DNA of 64,000 nt, from NCBI GenBank assembly GCA_016285885.1, contig JAEERP010000001.1:558001-622000 (forward strand). The letters are read 5' to 3'. The stretch's first letter is position 1; each line of letters begins with the position of its first letter. Source of the DNA: Paludibacteraceae bacterium (GTDB lineage: Bacteria; Bacteroidota; Bacteroidia; Bacteroidales; Paludibacteraceae). The position numbers and the translations under genes are program-made. The notes under the pieces are model-generated. The model was not told the origin of the DNA. It did not search any database and saw only the letters and a program-made list of their open reading frames with translations. Positions 25,557 to 37,219 of the stretch are shown piece by piece.

Positions 25557-28104
25557 CGGTACATTCCGTCGTGTTCTTTTCCCTATTCAACACAATAGTA
25601 AGCCGATCACCCGCTTTTGGAGCATGACCTAATATCGCCTCCGCCACAGGATCCTCCACATACTTCTGCAAGGCACGCTTCATCGGACGGGCACCATATT
25701 GAGGGTCATACCCTTGCTCCGCGATAAACGACTTCGCATCCTCCGCCAACGTAAGGGTGAACCCTAGATCCTCCATCCGCTTGTAGATGTGGGAAAGCTC
25801 CAGGTCAATAATCTTCAGAATCGATTCCTTGTCCAACTGATCGAACATAATCACATCATCGACCCTATTCAGGAACTCAGGAGAAAAGGTCTTGTTCAAA
25901 GCCTTCATGATCACGCCTTGCGCCAACTTCTTATCCCCAGCCTGACTCGTCATAGAGAAACCGATTCCCTTGCCAAACTCCTTCAATTGACGGGTTCCCG
26001 CATTCGAAGTCATGATAATCACCGTGTTGCGGAAATCTATATGACGTCCCGTGCTATCCGTCAATCGGCCTTCGTCCAACACCTGCAACAACATATTGAA
26101 AACGTCCGGATGAGCCTTCTCCAACTCGTCGAACAAAACGATAGAGTAGGGTTTACGTCTCACTTGCTCGGTCAGTTGTCCGCCTTCCTCATATCCCACG
26201 TATCCCGGAGGCGCACCATTCAGTCTGGAAACGGAATACTTATCCATGTATTCGCTCATATCCACACGGATCAGAGCATCCGCGCTACCGAACATCTCCT
26301 TCGCCAATGTCTTCGCCAAGTAGGTCTTACCCACACCCGTCGGGCCTAAGAAAATGAACGAGCCGACCGGTCTGTTAGGGTCCCTCAACCCGATTCGGTT
26401 GCGTTGTATCGCCTTCACCGTCTTATCCACCGCCTCGTCCTGACCAATGATCATCGACTTCAGCACAGTGTTCATCCTCACCAGTTGCTCACCCTCCGAA
26501 CGGGCCATACGCTGGACAGGGATGCCGGACATTCTCGAAACCACCTTCGTCACATCATCCGCCGACACAAGGAGACGGTTCTCCTTTTGCTCTTCCAACC
26601 ATGCCTTACGCTCCGCCACCAATTGGGCGGAAAGGGACTTCTCCTTGTCTCGATAGTCAGCCGCCAACTCGAACTGCTGCGAAGTGACATATTGCAGTTT
26701 CATCTGCTTCACAGACTCGATCTCCGCCTCAAGGTTCAATATGTTCTCCGGCACAGAGATGTTCGCTATATGCATAGCCGAACCGACCTCATCCATGGCG
26801 TCAATCGCCTTGTCCGGAAAACAACGGTCCGTGATGTAGCGGCCCGTCAGGCGCACACACGCCTCCAAAGCCTCCTCCGAGTAGGTCACGTTATGATGGT
26901 CCTCGTAACGTTCCTTCACGTTCTTCAATATCTGCAATGTATCTTCTGGAGAAGTAGGCTCGACGAGTATTTTCTGGAAACGACGCTCCAAGGCGCCATC
27001 CTTCTCGATCTTCGTGCGGTACTCGTCTAACGTCGTGGAACCGATGCATTGGATCTCGCCCCTCGCCAAAGCAGGCTTCAGCATATTGGCGGCATCCAAA
27101 GAGCCCTGCGTGCCACCCGCACCCACCATGGTATGTATCTCGTCAATGAACAATATGATGTTCGGATTCTTGGACAACTCGTTCAGAATCGCCTTGATAC
27201 GCTCCTCGAACTGACCACGGTACTTCGTGCCAGCCACAACGGAACCTAAATCAAGCGATATGAGACGCTTATCATGCAAAATCCTCGAAACATTCTTATT
27301 TACGATCCGGGTCGCCAAACCCTCCACTATGGCAGTTTTACCCACACCAGGTTCGCCAATCAGTATCGGATTATTTTTCTTCCTACGGCACAGGATCTGC
27401 GCCAAACGCTCCGTCTCGTCCTCCCGTCCCACAACAGGGTCAAGTTTTCCCTCCTCGGCGGCCTTCGTCAGATCGACGCCGAAGTTATTCAGCACAGGCG
27501 TGTCAGTCCCAGATAGTCCCGAGTCGAAAGACTTCTTCGTTGCGTTCGAATAGACTGGCGCACCCTCATCATTCGCATGCGCCTTGCCGTTCGACATCGC
27601 ACCACCATACATCTGGTCATCCAAATCATCGTCATCGTCGTCCATCTGGTCCGGTTTGATGGCGAAGTCAAACTCATCCTTGTTCACCAGCGCCAGAACC
27701 TGTTCATACGTGACGTTCTGTTGGCGAAGAGCCTCCGCCGCCAAACTCGTGTTCTCACGCATGATGGCCAGCAACAGATGATCCGTTCCTAGCTCGTCGC
27801 AATGGAGCATACGAGTCTCCAGACTAGCGTATTTCAATATTTTTTCAGTCGATTTCAAAAGAGGCAAATCACTATCGATAGCCACCTCATTAACCTGACG
27901 TAGCCTATCTTCCAAAAAATCCTTGACAGCCTTGACATCCACGCTCAAAAGCGTCAGCAAGCGATTCGCAGGGCCCGTGCCATCCCGCAGGATACCCAGG
28001 AGCAAATGCTCAGGAGCGATACAAGAATCTCCCAATCTTTGCGCCTCCTCTCTGCTGTAAGATAACACATCCTTTACATTTTGTGAATATTTATATAGAG
28101 CCAT
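25537..28104 (-). CDS. clpC: ClpC-type AAA+ unfoldase of the Clp protease
   Basis: Hexameric ATPase that unfolds proteins, usually for ClpP. The 855 residues show an N-terminal double Clp_N repeat (1-150), a linker rich in Asp (DDDDDLDD), the first AAA module with [13 protein letters not shown] and IDEIHT, and a UVR-like middle segment ([17 protein letters not shown]). The second AAA module has [14 protein letters not shown], followed by the small C-terminal domain. The short middle region separates it from ClpB. It is transcribed away from gyrA from a TTG-N20-TATATTTG promoter and followed by the patatin gene. Confidence 0.95.
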   Translation of the reverse strand: MALYKYSQNVKDVLSYSREEAQRLGDSCIAPEHLLLGILRDGTGPANRLLTLLSVDVKAVKDFLEDRLRQVNEVAIDSDLPLLKSTEKILKYASLETRMLHCDELGTDHLLLAIMRENTSLAAEALRQQNVTYEQVLALVNKDEFDFAIKPDQMDDDDDDLDDQMYGGAMSNGKAHANDEGAPVYSNATKKSFDSGLSGTDTPVLNNFGVDLTKAAEEGKLDPVVGREDETERLAQILCRRKKNNPILIGEPGVGKTAIVEGLATRIVNKNVSRILHDKRLISLDLGSVVAGTKYRGQFEERIKAILNELSKNPNIILFIDEIHTMVGAGGTQGSLDAANMLKPALARGEIQCIGSTTLDEYRTKIEKDGALERRFQKILVEPTSPEDTLQILKNVKERYEDHHNVTYSEEALEACVRLTGRYITDRCFPDKAIDAMDEVGSAMHIANISVPENILNLEAEIESVKQMKLQYVTSQQFELAADYRDKEKSLSAQLVAERKAWLEEQKENRLLVSADDVTKVVSRMSGIPVQRMARSEGEQLVRMNTVLKSMIIGQDEAVDKTVKAIQRNRIGLRDPNRPVGSFIFLGPTGVGKTYLAKTLAKEMFGSADALIRVDMSEYMDKYSVSRLNGAPPGYVGYEEGGQLTEQVRRKPYSIVLFDELEKAHPDVFNMLLQVLDEGRLTDSTGRHIDFRNTVIIMTSNAGTRQLKEFGKGIGFSMTSQAGDKKLAQGVIMKALNKTFSPEFLNRVDDVIMFDQLDKESILKIIDLELSHIYKRMEDLGFTLTLAEDAKSFIAEQGYDPQYGARPMKRALQKYVEDPVAEAILGHAPKAGDRLTIVLNREKNTTECTVDVQEK

Positions 28105-28125
28105 TTTTCATTCCAGTTTATTCGG

Positions 28126-28156
28126 CAAATATAGCAAAACGAATGCACCCATACAA
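28126..28156 (-). promoter_or_regulatory. Promoter of clpC
   Basis: On the minus strand TTG (28156-28154), 20-nt spacer, TATATTTG (28133-28126), 22 nt before the clpC ATG. It is an excellent match to the Bacteroidota housekeeping promoter. Confidence 0.75.
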
Positions 28157-28303
28157 TATAAAAAGGTGGTTCGGCGTCAAAAAAAGCAACGTTATTCATT
28201 TTTTAACCAAAAAAGCGCAAAAATAGTTCAATGGCTTTGCTCCGTTCTGTTTTTTTTTGTAATTTTACGATATTTTTACAGAGTAGAATAAAGTTGAAAA
28301 TAA

Positions 28304-30826
28304 ATGGTTGATCAAGACAGAATTATCCAAATCGACATTGACAAGGAGATGCGCTCCTCGTACATCGACTATTCAATGTCAGTGATTGTGTCCCGTGCGT
28401 TGCCAGACGTCAGGGATGGCTTTAAGCCAGTTCATCGCCGCGTCTTATTCGGTATGAGCGAATTGGGTTTAGTATCCAACAAGCCGACAAAAAAATCAGC
28501 AAGAATCGTAGGAGAGGTTTTAGGAAAGTACCACCCGCATGGAGACTCCTCCGTGTATGGGACCTTGGTACGTTTGGCCCAAGACTGGACATTGCGTTAC
28601 CCGCTCGTCTATGGTCAGGGAAACTTCGGATCCATCGACGGAGACTCTGCCGCAGCGATGCGTTACACAGAGGCTCGCCTGCAGAAGATAACGGAGGATA
28701 TTCTGGTTGATTTGGATAAGGACACTGTCGACTTCCAAGACAACTTCGACGGTGAGCATCAAGAGCCTACGGTTTTACCGACCCGCATCCCGCAATTGCT
28801 GGTGAACGGTGCTTCCGGTATCGCCGTCGGTATGGCGACCAACATGCCACCCCACAACCTTTCCGACACAATCGACGCCTGCGTGGCTTACGTGGAGGAT
28901 AAGAACGTCGACATCGAAACATTGATCAAACTGATCAAGGCGCCTGACTTCCCGACGGGTGGTACCATCTACGGCTACTCTGGCGTGCGCGACGCTTACC
29001 TGACTGGCCGTGGCCGCGTGGTCATCCGCTCTAAAGTGGAGATCGAAAACGAGAACGGTCGCGAGAAGATCGTCGTTCGCGAAATCCCTTACCTGGTGAA
29101 CCGCGCCGAGATGATCAAGGATATCGCTAACATGGTGGCCGAAAAGAAGCTGGAGGGCATCTCCAATATCAACGACGAATCGGACCGCGAGGGTATGCGT
29201 ATCGTGATCGACGTGAAACGTGACGCCAACTCAAACGTGTTGCTGAACAAGCTATACAAATATACAGCACTCCAGTCTTCCTTCAGCGTGAACAATATCG
29301 CATTGGTTCACGGAAGACCTAAATTATTGAATCTAAAAGAATTAATCGCTGAATTCATCGACCACCGCCACGAAGTTGTGGTTCGTAGAACTAAATACGA
29401 GTTGGCAGAGGCCGAGAAGAAAGCGCACATCTTGGAAGCACTAATCATCGCTGTGGACAACATCGACGAGGTGATCCGCATCATCCGCGCCTCCAAGAAC
29501 CCAGCCGAGGCGAAGGAGAACTTGATGAAACGCTTCGGATTCGACGAGGAGCAGGCGAAGGCGATCGTCGAAATGCGCCTCGGTGCATTGACCCAACTCT
29601 CCATCGACGAATTGAGGGCTAAGTACGATGACCTCATGAAGCTCATCCATCACTTGAAGGATATCCTCGCTAGCGAAGACCTCCAAATGCAAGTGGTGAA
29701 GGAGGAACTGCTCGACGTGAAGGCTAAGTACGGCGACGAAAGACGTACAGAGATTAAATATACTTCGGAGGAATTCAATCCTGAGGACTTCTATTCGGAC
29801 GATCAGATGGTCATCACCATCTCCCACCTCGGCTACATCAAGCGTACTCCGCTCGACGAATTCAAGGCACAAGGCCGTGGCGGCGTGGGATCCAAAGGAA
29901 GCAGTTCGCGCGACGAGGATTTCATCGAATACATCTATCCGGCGTCTATGCACAATACGATGTTGTTCTTCACCCAAAAGGGTCGTTGCTACTGGTTGAA
30001 AGTATATGACATCCCTGAGGGAAGCAAGACGACCAAAGGCCGCGCCATCCAGAACATGCTCAACATCGACGCAGACGACAAGGTGAACGCATTCATCAAG
30101 ATCAAGTCGCTGAACGACGAAGAGTTCTGTAAATCACACTACTTGATGTTCTGCACCAAACGCGGTATCGTGAAGAAGACCTCTCTGGAGGCTTATTCCC
30201 GTCCTCGCGCTAACGGTGTCAACGCCATCACCATCAGGGAGGACGACCAAGTCATCCAAGTAAGACAGACAACAGGAAATAGTGAAATCATCTTGGCGAA
30301 CCGCAACGGACGCGCCATCCGCTTCAACGAAACGAAAGTGAGGGAAATGGGTAGGACAGCGACCGGTGTACGAGGCATGACGCTCGATGGTCCGGACGAC
30401 GAGGTAGTAGGAATGATCACCATCAACGATCCTCAGACGGAGACGGTGATGGTCGTATCCGAACAAGGCTACGGAAAACGCAGCGACATCGAAGACTACC
30501 GCATCACCAATAGGGGCGGTAAGGGTGTCAAAACGATGAATATCACGGACAAAACGGGTCTTTTGGTCGCTATCAAGAGCGTGACGGACGAAAACGACCT
30601 GATGATCATTAACAAGTCCGGCATCACCATCAGACTGAAGGTGACCGACGTCCGCGTGATGGGCCGCGCCACCCAAGGCGTCCGTCTCATCAACCTCACC
30701 AAGAAAAACGACCAAATCGCATCCGTATGTAAGGTTCTTTCCCAGCCAGACGAGGAAGAGGAATTGGAGGGTGAGGAAAGCCAACAAGAATCAGGAGATG
30801 AGAACAATATTAACGAACAAAACTAA
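28304..30826 (+). CDS. gyrA: DNA gyrase subunit A
   Basis: Breaks and rejoins DNA in the A2B2 gyrase that introduces negative supercoils. The 840 residues contain the winged-helix and tower core with catalytic Tyr121 ([10 protein letters not shown]), and a C-terminal DNA-wrapping beta-pinwheel with GyrA-box-like [10 protein letters not shown] and NRGGKGVKT. In the quinolone-binding helix ([12 protein letters not shown]) the Ser equivalent to E. coli Ser83 is kept, but the position of E. coli Asp87 is Gly86. The tail is acidic ([10 protein letters not shown]). It is divergent from clpC, with a TPR gene 12 bp downstream. Confidence 0.97.
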   Translation: MVDQDRIIQIDIDKEMRSSYIDYSMSVIVSRALPDVRDGFKPVHRRVLFGMSELGLVSNKPTKKSARIVGEVLGKYHPHGDSSVYGTLVRLAQDWTLRYPLVYGQGNFGSIDGDSAAAMRYTEARLQKITEDILVDLDKDTVDFQDNFDGEHQEPTVLPTRIPQLLVNGASGIAVGMATNMPPHNLSDTIDACVAYVEDKNVDIETLIKLIKAPDFPTGGTIYGYSGVRDAYLTGRGRVVIRSKVEIENENGREKIVVREIPYLVNRAEMIKDIANMVAEKKLEGISNINDESDREGMRIVIDVKRDANSNVLLNKLYKYTALQSSFSVNNIALVHGRPKLLNLKELIAEFIDHRHEVVVRRTKYELAEAEKKAHILEALIIAVDNIDEVIRIIRASKNPAEAKENLMKRFGFDEEQAKAIVEMRLGALTQLSIDELRAKYDDLMKLIHHLKDILASEDLQMQVVKEELLDVKAKYGDERRTEIKYTSEEFNPEDFYSDDQMVITISHLGYIKRTPLDEFKAQGRGGVGSKGSSSRDEDFIEYIYPASMHNTMLFFTQKGRCYWLKVYDIPEGSKTTKGRAIQNMLNIDADDKVNAFIKIKSLNDEEFCKSHYLMFCTKRGIVKKTSLEAYSRPRANGVNAITIREDDQVIQVRQTTGNSEIILANRNGRAIRFNETKVREMGRTATGVRGMTLDGPDDEVVGMITINDPQTETVMVVSEQGYGKRSDIEDYRITNRGGKGVKTMNITDKTGLLVAIKSVTDENDLMIINKSGITIRLKVTDVRVMGRATQGVRLINLTKKNDQIASVCKVLSQPDEEEELEGEESQQESGDENNINEQN

Positions 30827-30838
30827 TTATTAAATATC

Positions 30839-32068
30839 ATGAAGAAAATAACAATCACAGTATTTGCACTGGCCTTGTCCATGTGCGGATTTGCGCAAAA
30901 GAAATTGGTCAGAAGCGCAGAGGGATGTTTGTACGAACAACCAATCAACTTCGACCAAGCGATTAAGGATATTGAAACTGCCATGAAGGATCCGTCTTCT
31001 AGCAAGATGGCATACACCTACGACGTGGCTGGTCAGATCTATTATAAGATATATGAGACAGAAGCCGTGAAGAGGGATGGTAAGATGCAGTACGACCAAG
31101 ATAAGATGAGCGAAAACTTGGTGAAAGCAATCGACGCATACCTGAAGTGCGGTGAGTTGGACCAATTGCCAGATGAGAAGGGAAAGGTTAAGCCTAAATA
31201 TCTGAAGGACGTAAAGAAAAACGTCTCTACTTATGCAAATTACCTATTGGGAGAGGCTCAACAACACCAAAGCAAAAACGAGATCGACAAGGCGTTCAAT
31301 CTTTATAACAAATATCTGAGCTTGCCTTCTAACAGCATCATGAAGGACCAAGGCATCGAGAAGAGCGAATATTACAATGACGTTAAGTTCCTCGCTGTCA
31401 ATTTGGCCGCCCAAGACGAGCAAAAACGTCCGATCATGATCAAATACATGGAAGACCTCAAAAGCATCTCTTTCAAAGAGGAGACCATGTACGAGTGGCT
31501 TTGCGACGCTTACAGCAAAGACAAACAAGACGATAAGATGATCGCCACGATCAACGAAGGTTTGAAAAAATACCCTTCCAACAAGTATCTTATCGGTAAT
31601 TTGATCAACTATTACTTGAATAACAACAAGAAAGAGGATGCGATCAAGTACTTGAACGAGGCAATCGCCAAGGATCCAAACAATAACCAATACTACAAGA
31701 TCAAAGGTATGATGTACCTCAAAGACGAGAACTTTGACGAGGCTATCGTATGTCTCTCCAAGGCTGTCGAGTTGACTCCTAATGATTTCGACGCTCAATT
31801 CGAGTGCGGTTTGGCTTATGAAAAGAAAGGTGAGAAGATCATCGAAAAGGCCAACAGCATAAAAGACATCAAGAAATACAATGCGGAGAGAAGCAAAGGT
31901 AGCGCAGAGTTGAAGAAAGCTTTGCCTTACTTCGAGAAAGCCCGCGAAATCAACGGAGAAGACTTGGATAACCTCCAATTCCTTCGTTCTGTATACTACA
32001 AGTTGAGCATGAGCGACAAGTACAAGGAGGTAAACAAGAAATACGAAGAGGTTAAGGCTAAAAAATAA
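30839..32068 (+). CDS. Exported TPR protein
   Basis: Signal peptide (MKKITITVFALALSMCGFAQ), then 389 residues of helical repeats with clear TPR units in the second half (SNKYLIGNLINYYLNNNKKEDAIKYLNEAI; NQYYKIKGMMYLKDENFDEAIVCLSKAVEL). Highly charged and lysine-rich, probably a periplasmic scaffold. It starts 12 bp after gyrA and likely shares its transcript, ending at the terminator at 32091. The partner is unknown. Confidence 0.85.
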   Translation: MKKITITVFALALSMCGFAQKKLVRSAEGCLYEQPINFDQAIKDIETAMKDPSSSKMAYTYDVAGQIYYKIYETEAVKRDGKMQYDQDKMSENLVKAIDAYLKCGELDQLPDEKGKVKPKYLKDVKKNVSTYANYLLGEAQQHQSKNEIDKAFNLYNKYLSLPSNSIMKDQGIEKSEYYNDVKFLAVNLAAQDEQKRPIMIKYMEDLKSISFKEETMYEWLCDAYSKDKQDDKMIATINEGLKKYPSNKYLIGNLINYYLNNNKKEDAIKYLNEAIAKDPNNNQYYKIKGMMYLKDENFDEAIVCLSKAVELTPNDFDAQFECGLAYEKKGEKIIEKANSIKDIKKYNAERSKGSAELKKALPYFEKAREINGEDLDNLQFLRSVYYKLSMSDKYKEVNKKYEEVKAKK

Positions 32069-32090
32069 GATTAAATCTCTTCAATAGATT

Positions 32091-32118
32091 AAAGGCGGGC
32101 TAATTGGTCCGCCTTTTT
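32091..32118 (+). terminator. Intrinsic terminator of the gyrA-TPR unit
   Basis: AAAGGCGGGC (32091-32100) pairs with GTCCGCCTTT (32107-32116), with one G-T pair and a 6-base loop, and runs into T6. Confidence 0.85.
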
Positions 32119-32194
32119 TGTTTTATTCATCATTATTTCGCAGGAAATATTGCGATTTTCACTTTTTTTTTCTTATATTCGTTAGAAAGGATAT

Positions 32195-33046
32195 ATGGAT
32201 ATGAAAAAGGTGACGATCATAATAGTCGGCTACAACTCTTGGCACTATCTGCAAGAGAATCTCGCCTCGCTTGAATTCCTGAAGGAAGACAAGGATGTGG
32301 AGATTTTGTATGTCGACAATGGATCCACCGATGAGACAATATCCGCCATCGAATACTCCTATCCCAACGTCAGAATGATCTGCTGCATGGACAATAACGG
32401 TGTGGCCGCAGCGAAAAACATAGGGATTGTCAATGCGCTCCCTAGCGAATACCTACTCTTCCTCGATTCCGACACAGTGTTTAACCAATCCGCCTATGAA
32501 GCGATGATCGCTTATATGGACGAAAATCCCGATGTCGGATTGTGTAGCTGCAAACTGAGGGGACAAAGCGGGGAGATCCAACAAAGCTGCAGACGCTTTC
32601 CTCGTATTCGTCACATCGTGAAGGCCTACATACACGACGTCTCGCTGCGTTGCAACATGGAGCTGTTCAAGAAAGACTACCAAGCCACCATTTACGACAT
32701 GAACCAAACAGAACCGTTTGAGGTGGACTACACGATCGGTGCATGCCACCTCATCAGACGTACCGCCCAAATCGCAGTGGGATTCTGGGACGAGAAATTC
32801 TTCTTCGGTCTCGACGACGCGGATTTCTGCTTCAGGATGAAAAGGGAAGGCTATAAAGTAGTTTGCATACCTCAAGTATGCATCCAACACGCCTATGAGT
32901 ACAACACAACCACCACGCAAAAATTCTTCTCCATGCAGACGTGGAAAAAGATCTGTGGCTTCTGCCATTACTTCAAAAAGGTTCGCCTAAAGAAGTACGC
33001 CGCCATAAAACATAAAATCCATCTCCCGTTGAGAAAAAAAAGCTAA
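32195..33046 (+). CDS. Family 2 glycosyltransferase
   Basis: A GT-A fold of 283 residues: VTIIIVGYNSW at the nucleotide site, DNGSTDE, the metal motif FLDSDT, then YTIGACHLIRRTA and FFFGLDDADFCFRMKREGYK. These are hallmarks of rhamnosyl- or glucosyl-type transferases that use a nucleotide-sugar donor. The C-terminus is basic (KKVRLKKYAAIKHKIHLPLRKKS) and may sit at the membrane. It stands alone between gyrA-TPR and aspS, not in a polysaccharide cluster, so the acceptor cannot be guessed. The start could be either of two nearby ATGs (32195 or 32201). Confidence 0.88.
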   Translation: MDMKKVTIIIVGYNSWHYLQENLASLEFLKEDKDVEILYVDNGSTDETISAIEYSYPNVRMICCMDNNGVAAAKNIGIVNALPSEYLLFLDSDTVFNQSAYEAMIAYMDENPDVGLCSCKLRGQSGEIQQSCRRFPRIRHIVKAYIHDVSLRCNMELFKKDYQATIYDMNQTEPFEVDYTIGACHLIRRTAQIAVGFWDEKFFFGLDDADFCFRMKREGYKVVCIPQVCIQHAYEYNTTTTQKFFSMQTWKKICGFCHYFKKVRLKKYAAIKHKIHLPLRKKS

Positions 33047-33075
33047 AAATCCATCCTTCAATCACAAAAAAAATG

Positions 33076-33083
33076 TAATTTTG
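33076..33083 (+). promoter_or_regulatory. Putative -7 box for aspS
   Basis: TAATTTTG, 22 nt ahead of the aspS ATG. No -33 TTG at the usual spacing. Confidence 0.45.
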
Positions 33084-33105
33084 TGGCAAGTAAACGTGTA
33101 TCGAT

Positions 33106-34857
33106 ATGTACAGGACAAGAACATGCGGAGAGTTGAATATTGCTAATGTAAACGAGACTGTCACATTAGCGGGGTGGGTACAAAAAGTGCGGAAAATGGG
33201 GGGTATGACCTTTGTCGACATTCGAGACCGTTACGGAATCACACAAATAGTTTTCAACGAAGATGTCAATACCGAATTATGCGGCCAAGCCAATAAATTG
33301 GGTAGGGAATGGGTGATTCGTGTAAACGGTAAAGTGGCCGAAAGAAGCAGCAAGAACAAAAATATCCCTACGGGCGAAATAGAAATCATCGCCGAAGGTC
33401 TGGAGGTCTTGAATGCGGCTGAAGTTCCACCATTTACCATCGAAGACAACACTGACGGAGGAGATGACCTCCGTATGCAATATAGATATTTGGACTTGCG
33501 TCGTAATTGTGTCCGCTCAAACATCGAGCTCAGACATAAGATCGCCTTCGAAGTCCGCCGTTTCCTTGACGAACAACACTTCCTAGAGGTTGAAACCCCT
33601 GTGTTGATCAAATCAACCCCAGAGGGTGCCAGGGACTTCGTTGTTCCTTCCAGAATGAATCCAGGACAATTCTACGCCTTGCCACAATCTCCTCAACAAT
33701 TCAAACAGTTGTTGATGGTCGCTGGCTTTGACAGGTATTTCCAAATCGTCAAATGCTTCAGGGATGAGGATTTGCGTGCGGACCGCCAACCTGAGTTCAC
33801 TCAAATAGACTGCGAAATGTCTTTCGTGGAGCAAGAGGATGTGCTCAACATCTTCGAGGCCATGATTAAACATATCTTCAAGTATGTGAAGGGTATCGAC
33901 TTCAAAGAGCCTTTCCCTCGCATGACATGGCACGAATGTATGCGTCTTTACGGTTCGGACAAACCGGACTTGCGCTTCGGCATGACTTTCGTCGAGCTGA
34001 AAGACTTGACGGAAGGACACGGCTTCAGCGTATTCGACAACGCCAAGATCGTTGTGGGTATCTGCGCAGAGGGTTGTGCCGAATATACCCGCAAACAGTT
34101 GGATCAGCTGACAGATTTCGTCAAGAGACCTCAAGTGGGCGCCAAGGGATTGGTTTACGTTAAATACGAAAAGGACGGTTCGCTGAAATCCAGCGTGGAT
34201 AAATTCTATTCGAAAGAGGATCTGCAAAAATGGGCGGAGCGCTTCAACGCAAAACCAGGCGATTTGATGCTGATCCTTTGCGGTGACGACGAAAACAAGA
34301 CCCGCAAGCAGATGAACGAACTCCGCCTCGAAATGGGAGAGAGACTCGGTCTGAGGGATAAGAACAAATTCGCGCCATTGTGGGTCATCGATTTCCCTCT
34401 CTTCGAGTGGAGCGAGGAGGATCAACGTTTCTACGCAATGCACCACCCATTCACAAGCCCGAAACTGGAGGATGTCCAATATTTGGATAGCGATCCAGGT
34501 CGTGTGCGCGCAAATGCCTATGACTTAGCGATGAACGGTGTGGAATTGGGTGGGGGATCCATTCGTATCCACGACTCTAAATTGCAAAACAAGATGTTCC
34601 AACTGCTCGGATTCACGCCTGAAAAAGCGATGGATCAGTTTGGTTGTCTAATTAACGCCTTCAAATATGGCGCACCGCCTCATGGTGGACTCGCATTCGG
34701 TCTAGACCGCGTGGTTTCCATGCTCGCCGGATTGGATTCCATCCGCGACTGCATCGCATTCCCTAAGAACAATGCGGGAAGGGACGTGATGATCGACTCC
34801 CCTTCATCCATAGACGAAACCCAATTGAAGGAACTTTGCTTAAAAGTCGAATTATAA
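33106..34857 (+). CDS. aspS: Aspartyl-tRNA synthetase
   Basis: Class II synthetase of 583 residues. An N-terminal OB fold binds the anticodon ([28 protein letters not shown]). Catalytic motifs are [18 protein letters not shown] (motif 2) and GLAFGLDRV (motif 3), with the bacterial GAD insertion between. Bacterial-type length and motifs make the call firm. Whether it charges only tRNA-Asp or also tRNA-Asn depends on whether AsnRS or GatCAB exists elsewhere. A terminator follows at 34894. Confidence 0.97.
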   Translation: MYRTRTCGELNIANVNETVTLAGWVQKVRKMGGMTFVDIRDRYGITQIVFNEDVNTELCGQANKLGREWVIRVNGKVAERSSKNKNIPTGEIEIIAEGLEVLNAAEVPPFTIEDNTDGGDDLRMQYRYLDLRRNCVRSNIELRHKIAFEVRRFLDEQHFLEVETPVLIKSTPEGARDFVVPSRMNPGQFYALPQSPQQFKQLLMVAGFDRYFQIVKCFRDEDLRADRQPEFTQIDCEMSFVEQEDVLNIFEAMIKHIFKYVKGIDFKEPFPRMTWHECMRLYGSDKPDLRFGMTFVELKDLTEGHGFSVFDNAKIVVGICAEGCAEYTRKQLDQLTDFVKRPQVGAKGLVYVKYEKDGSLKSSVDKFYSKEDLQKWAERFNAKPGDLMLILCGDDENKTRKQMNELRLEMGERLGLRDKNKFAPLWVIDFPLFEWSEEDQRFYAMHHPFTSPKLEDVQYLDSDPGRVRANAYDLAMNGVELGGGSIRIHDSKLQNKMFQLLGFTPEKAMDQFGCLINAFKYGAPPHGGLAFGLDRVVSMLAGLDSIRDCIAFPKNNAGRDVMIDSPSSIDETQLKELCLKVEL

Positions 34858-34893
34858 GTATTTTCCATATATTCATAGTTTTATTATTTCATC

Positions 34894-34928
34894 AAGACAC
34901 TGCTTCGTGAGAAACGGTGTCTTTTTTT
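34894..34928 (+). terminator. Intrinsic terminator of aspS
   Basis: AAGACACTG (34894-34902) pairs with CGGTGTCTT (34915-34923) around a 12-base loop and is followed by T-rich sequence. Confidence 0.8.
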
Positions 34929-34975
34929 GTGGATAACTTAAATCCTATTCCCTTAGGAAAAAACAAAATCTTTAT

Positions 34976-34983
34976 TATCTTTG
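34976..34983 (+). promoter_or_regulatory. -7 box for the nucleoside phosphorylase
   Basis: TATCTTTG, 35 nt before the ATG at 35019. It shows that the in-frame codons from 34917 are not translated. Confidence 0.55.
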
Positions 34984-35018
34984 GTAAGATTCAAGTTGTA
35001 CATCAAAAACAGATTGTC

Positions 35019-35891
35019 ATGTCAAATAGAATTATACCACCATCCGAACTGATCATCAATGAGGACGGATCCATCTTTCACCTTCATCTCAAGCCAGAGC
35101 AGCTGGCGGATACGGTGATTTTAGTCGGAGATCCAGACAGAGTCAATATGGTCGCCTCCTTCTTCGATAAGATAGAATGTGACGTCCAAAGTCGCGAATT
35201 CCATACGATCACAGGAACCCTCAACGGAAAGAGGATCTCCTGCGTCTCACATGGTATCGGCACAGATAATATCGATATAGTCGTCACAGAGCTGGATGCG
35301 CTTAAAAACATAGACTTCCAGACCAGGTGCGTAAAGGCGCAACATACCACACTGACATTGGTTAGAATCGGCACATCTGGCGGACTGCAGGATTTCACGC
35401 CAGTAGGCTCATACGTGGTCTCTAAGCGTTCTATCGGCTTCGATGGCATGCTTCGGTTCTACGACCTCCCGAAAGGCACTACAGACGAGGATTTCGAGTC
35501 CAAATTCTGCGAACACACCCAATGGAACCCTAAACTCTGCGTTCCATACGTTGTTTCGGCAGACGAAAGCCTAGTGGAACGAATCGGGAAAGACATGGTA
35601 ATGGGCGTTACCATCTCAGCTCCCGGATTCTATGGCCCCCAAGGAAGACATGTGCGCATCTCCCCGGCCGATCCCAACTTGAACCAAAAAATCATGTCGT
35701 TCGACTACCATGGCGAGAAAATAACCAACTACGAAATGGAAAGCTCCGCTGTCGCGGGTCTGGCCAAACTTCTAGGCCATAAAGCCATGACGGTCTGTTG
35801 CATCATCGCCGGACGAGTCGACAAAAGCATGAACACCTCATACAAAGGTACAATGGAAGGTCTCATTAAAACTGTCTTAGAAAGAATTTGA
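35019..35891 (+). CDS. Nucleoside phosphorylase, uridine phosphorylase-like
   Basis: PNP/UDP family 1 fold, 290 residues from the ATG at 35019 (MSNRIIPPSEL). The longer frame from 34917 overlaps the aspS terminator and the promoter and is rejected. Seen: ILVGDPDRV phosphate-site start, SHGIGTDNIDIVVTELDA, RIGTSGGLQ and YEMESSAVAGL, which positions ribose and base in the family. It would salvage nucleosides by phosphorolysis. Uridine is the likely substrate from the overall pattern, but purines cannot be excluded. It is followed 13 bp later by tilS. Confidence 0.87.
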   Translation: MSNRIIPPSELIINEDGSIFHLHLKPEQLADTVILVGDPDRVNMVASFFDKIECDVQSREFHTITGTLNGKRISCVSHGIGTDNIDIVVTELDALKNIDFQTRCVKAQHTTLTLVRIGTSGGLQDFTPVGSYVVSKRSIGFDGMLRFYDLPKGTTDEDFESKFCEHTQWNPKLCVPYVVSADESLVERIGKDMVMGVTISAPGFYGPQGRHVRISPADPNLNQKIMSFDYHGEKITNYEMESSAVAGLAKLLGHKAMTVCCIIAGRVDKSMNTSYKGTMEGLIKTVLERI

Positions 35892-35904
35892 AAGAGAAAG
35901 AAGA

Positions 35905-37215
35905 ATGGGTAAAATAGCTGAATGTTCCTTTGAGGACCTCATCCCTAAAGGGGCAAAAATAATAGTCGGATTGAGCGGTGGAGCCGACTCTATCACACTA
36001 TTAGATTCGTTGCACAAAAAGGGTTATATGTGCATTGCAGCACATTGCAACTTCCACATTCGCAACGAAGAGGCTAATCGTGATTCTAAATTTGCACATT
36101 CGCAAGCAAGTGTGCGAAAAATACCCTTCTATCAGATCGATTTCAACACCAACGAATACGCAGCCATCCGAGGAATATCCACCGAAATGGCAGCACGGGA
36201 TTTACGTTACCAATGGTTCGCGGAACTAAAAATGAGGGAGAAGGCGGACTTCATCGCAGTCGCCCATCATGCGGACGATAGCATAGAAACCTTCCTCATC
36301 AACCTTTCCAGGGGAACCGGACTGAAGGGATTGAGTGGCATAAAATTTCGGCAGGGGGATATCATCAGACCTCTGCTACAATTCACCCGAAAAGAGATTC
36401 TGGAATACATCGAAGAGCAACACCTAACGTATGTCGATGACTCCACCAACTTTGAAAACGTCTATTTGCGCAATAAATTCAGAAACCAGGTCATTCCCTT
36501 ATTGGAGGAGATCAATCCCTCTTTCCGCCAGAATATGATGCATACCATGGCTCATCTGCGGGAGGCGGAGCAATTTGTCTCGCACCAATTATCCTCCGTC
36601 ACAAAGCGTTCATTGAAGAATGGAGGATGGACCATCTCGAAAGAGGAGGTATTTTCATCACCTGACAGCCACTTCATACTATTCGAGGCTCTAAATCCGT
36701 TGGGGTTTTCGAACGATGTGGTGAACGACCTGATCCATTTGGGGATGAACGGCACGGGTAAACATTTCTTTTCCGACCAATATGAATTGCGCTGCGAACG
36801 AAAAGAGTGGGAGATAGTCCCCATCCAAAAAAAGAGGGAATCCATTTACGAGATCAAGGGAATCGAAGATGTCCAAAACTTGCCGATTCGGCTCAAAATC
36901 AGCTTGGTTCCGACCGAAAAAATCACCTTTCAGAGGGATAATCGGACTTGTTATGTGGATTTTGACAAAATAGCCTTCCCATTAACACTAAGAAATTGCA
37001 AATCAGGAGATTATCTCTATCCTTTCGGCATGAAAGGACGTAAGAAGACCAGTGATTTCTTTATCGACAACCACTATTCGCAGTCAAAAAAGGAGAATAC
37101 GTGGGTTTTAACCACCTCGAACGACGAGATCATATGGATAATCGGGGAGAGGGCAGACAACAGGTTCAAAATAGAGGAATCATCACGGCAGGCCTACCTC
37201 TTCAGGCTCGAATAA
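35905..37215 (+). CDS. tilS: tRNA(Ile)-lysidine synthetase
   Basis: Modifies C34 of the CAU-anticodon tRNA-Ile so that it reads AUA. The 436 residues open with the PP-loop SGGADS (24-29) and contain AHCNFHIRNEEANRD, VAHHADDSIETFLINLSRGTGLKGLSG, and a C-terminal substrate-binding domain (FPLTLRNCKSGDYLYPFGMKGRKKTSDFF). Essential in most bacteria. Probably cotranscribed with the phosphorylase. It is convergent with the HAD gene, with 4 bp between stops. Confidence 0.95.
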   Translation: MGKIAECSFEDLIPKGAKIIVGLSGGADSITLLDSLHKKGYMCIAAHCNFHIRNEEANRDSKFAHSQASVRKIPFYQIDFNTNEYAAIRGISTEMAARDLRYQWFAELKMREKADFIAVAHHADDSIETFLINLSRGTGLKGLSGIKFRQGDIIRPLLQFTRKEILEYIEEQHLTYVDDSTNFENVYLRNKFRNQVIPLLEEINPSFRQNMMHTMAHLREAEQFVSHQLSSVTKRSLKNGGWTISKEEVFSSPDSHFILFEALNPLGFSNDVVNDLIHLGMNGTGKHFFSDQYELRCERKEWEIVPIQKKRESIYEIKGIEDVQNLPIRLKISLVPTEKITFQRDNRTCYVDFDKIAFPLTLRNCKSGDYLYPFGMKGRKKTSDFFIDNHYSQSKKENTWVLTTSNDEIIWIIGERADNRFKIEESSRQAYLFRLE

Positions 37216-37219
37216 TCAA

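Noticed and set aside
34929-34937. DnaA-box-like TGTGGATAA
   Set aside because: A single copy; no cluster of boxes or dnaA/dnaN genes nearby, so not evidence for an origin.
34917-35018. Earlier start of the nucleoside phosphorylase
   Set aside because: It includes the aspS terminator arm and the -7 box.
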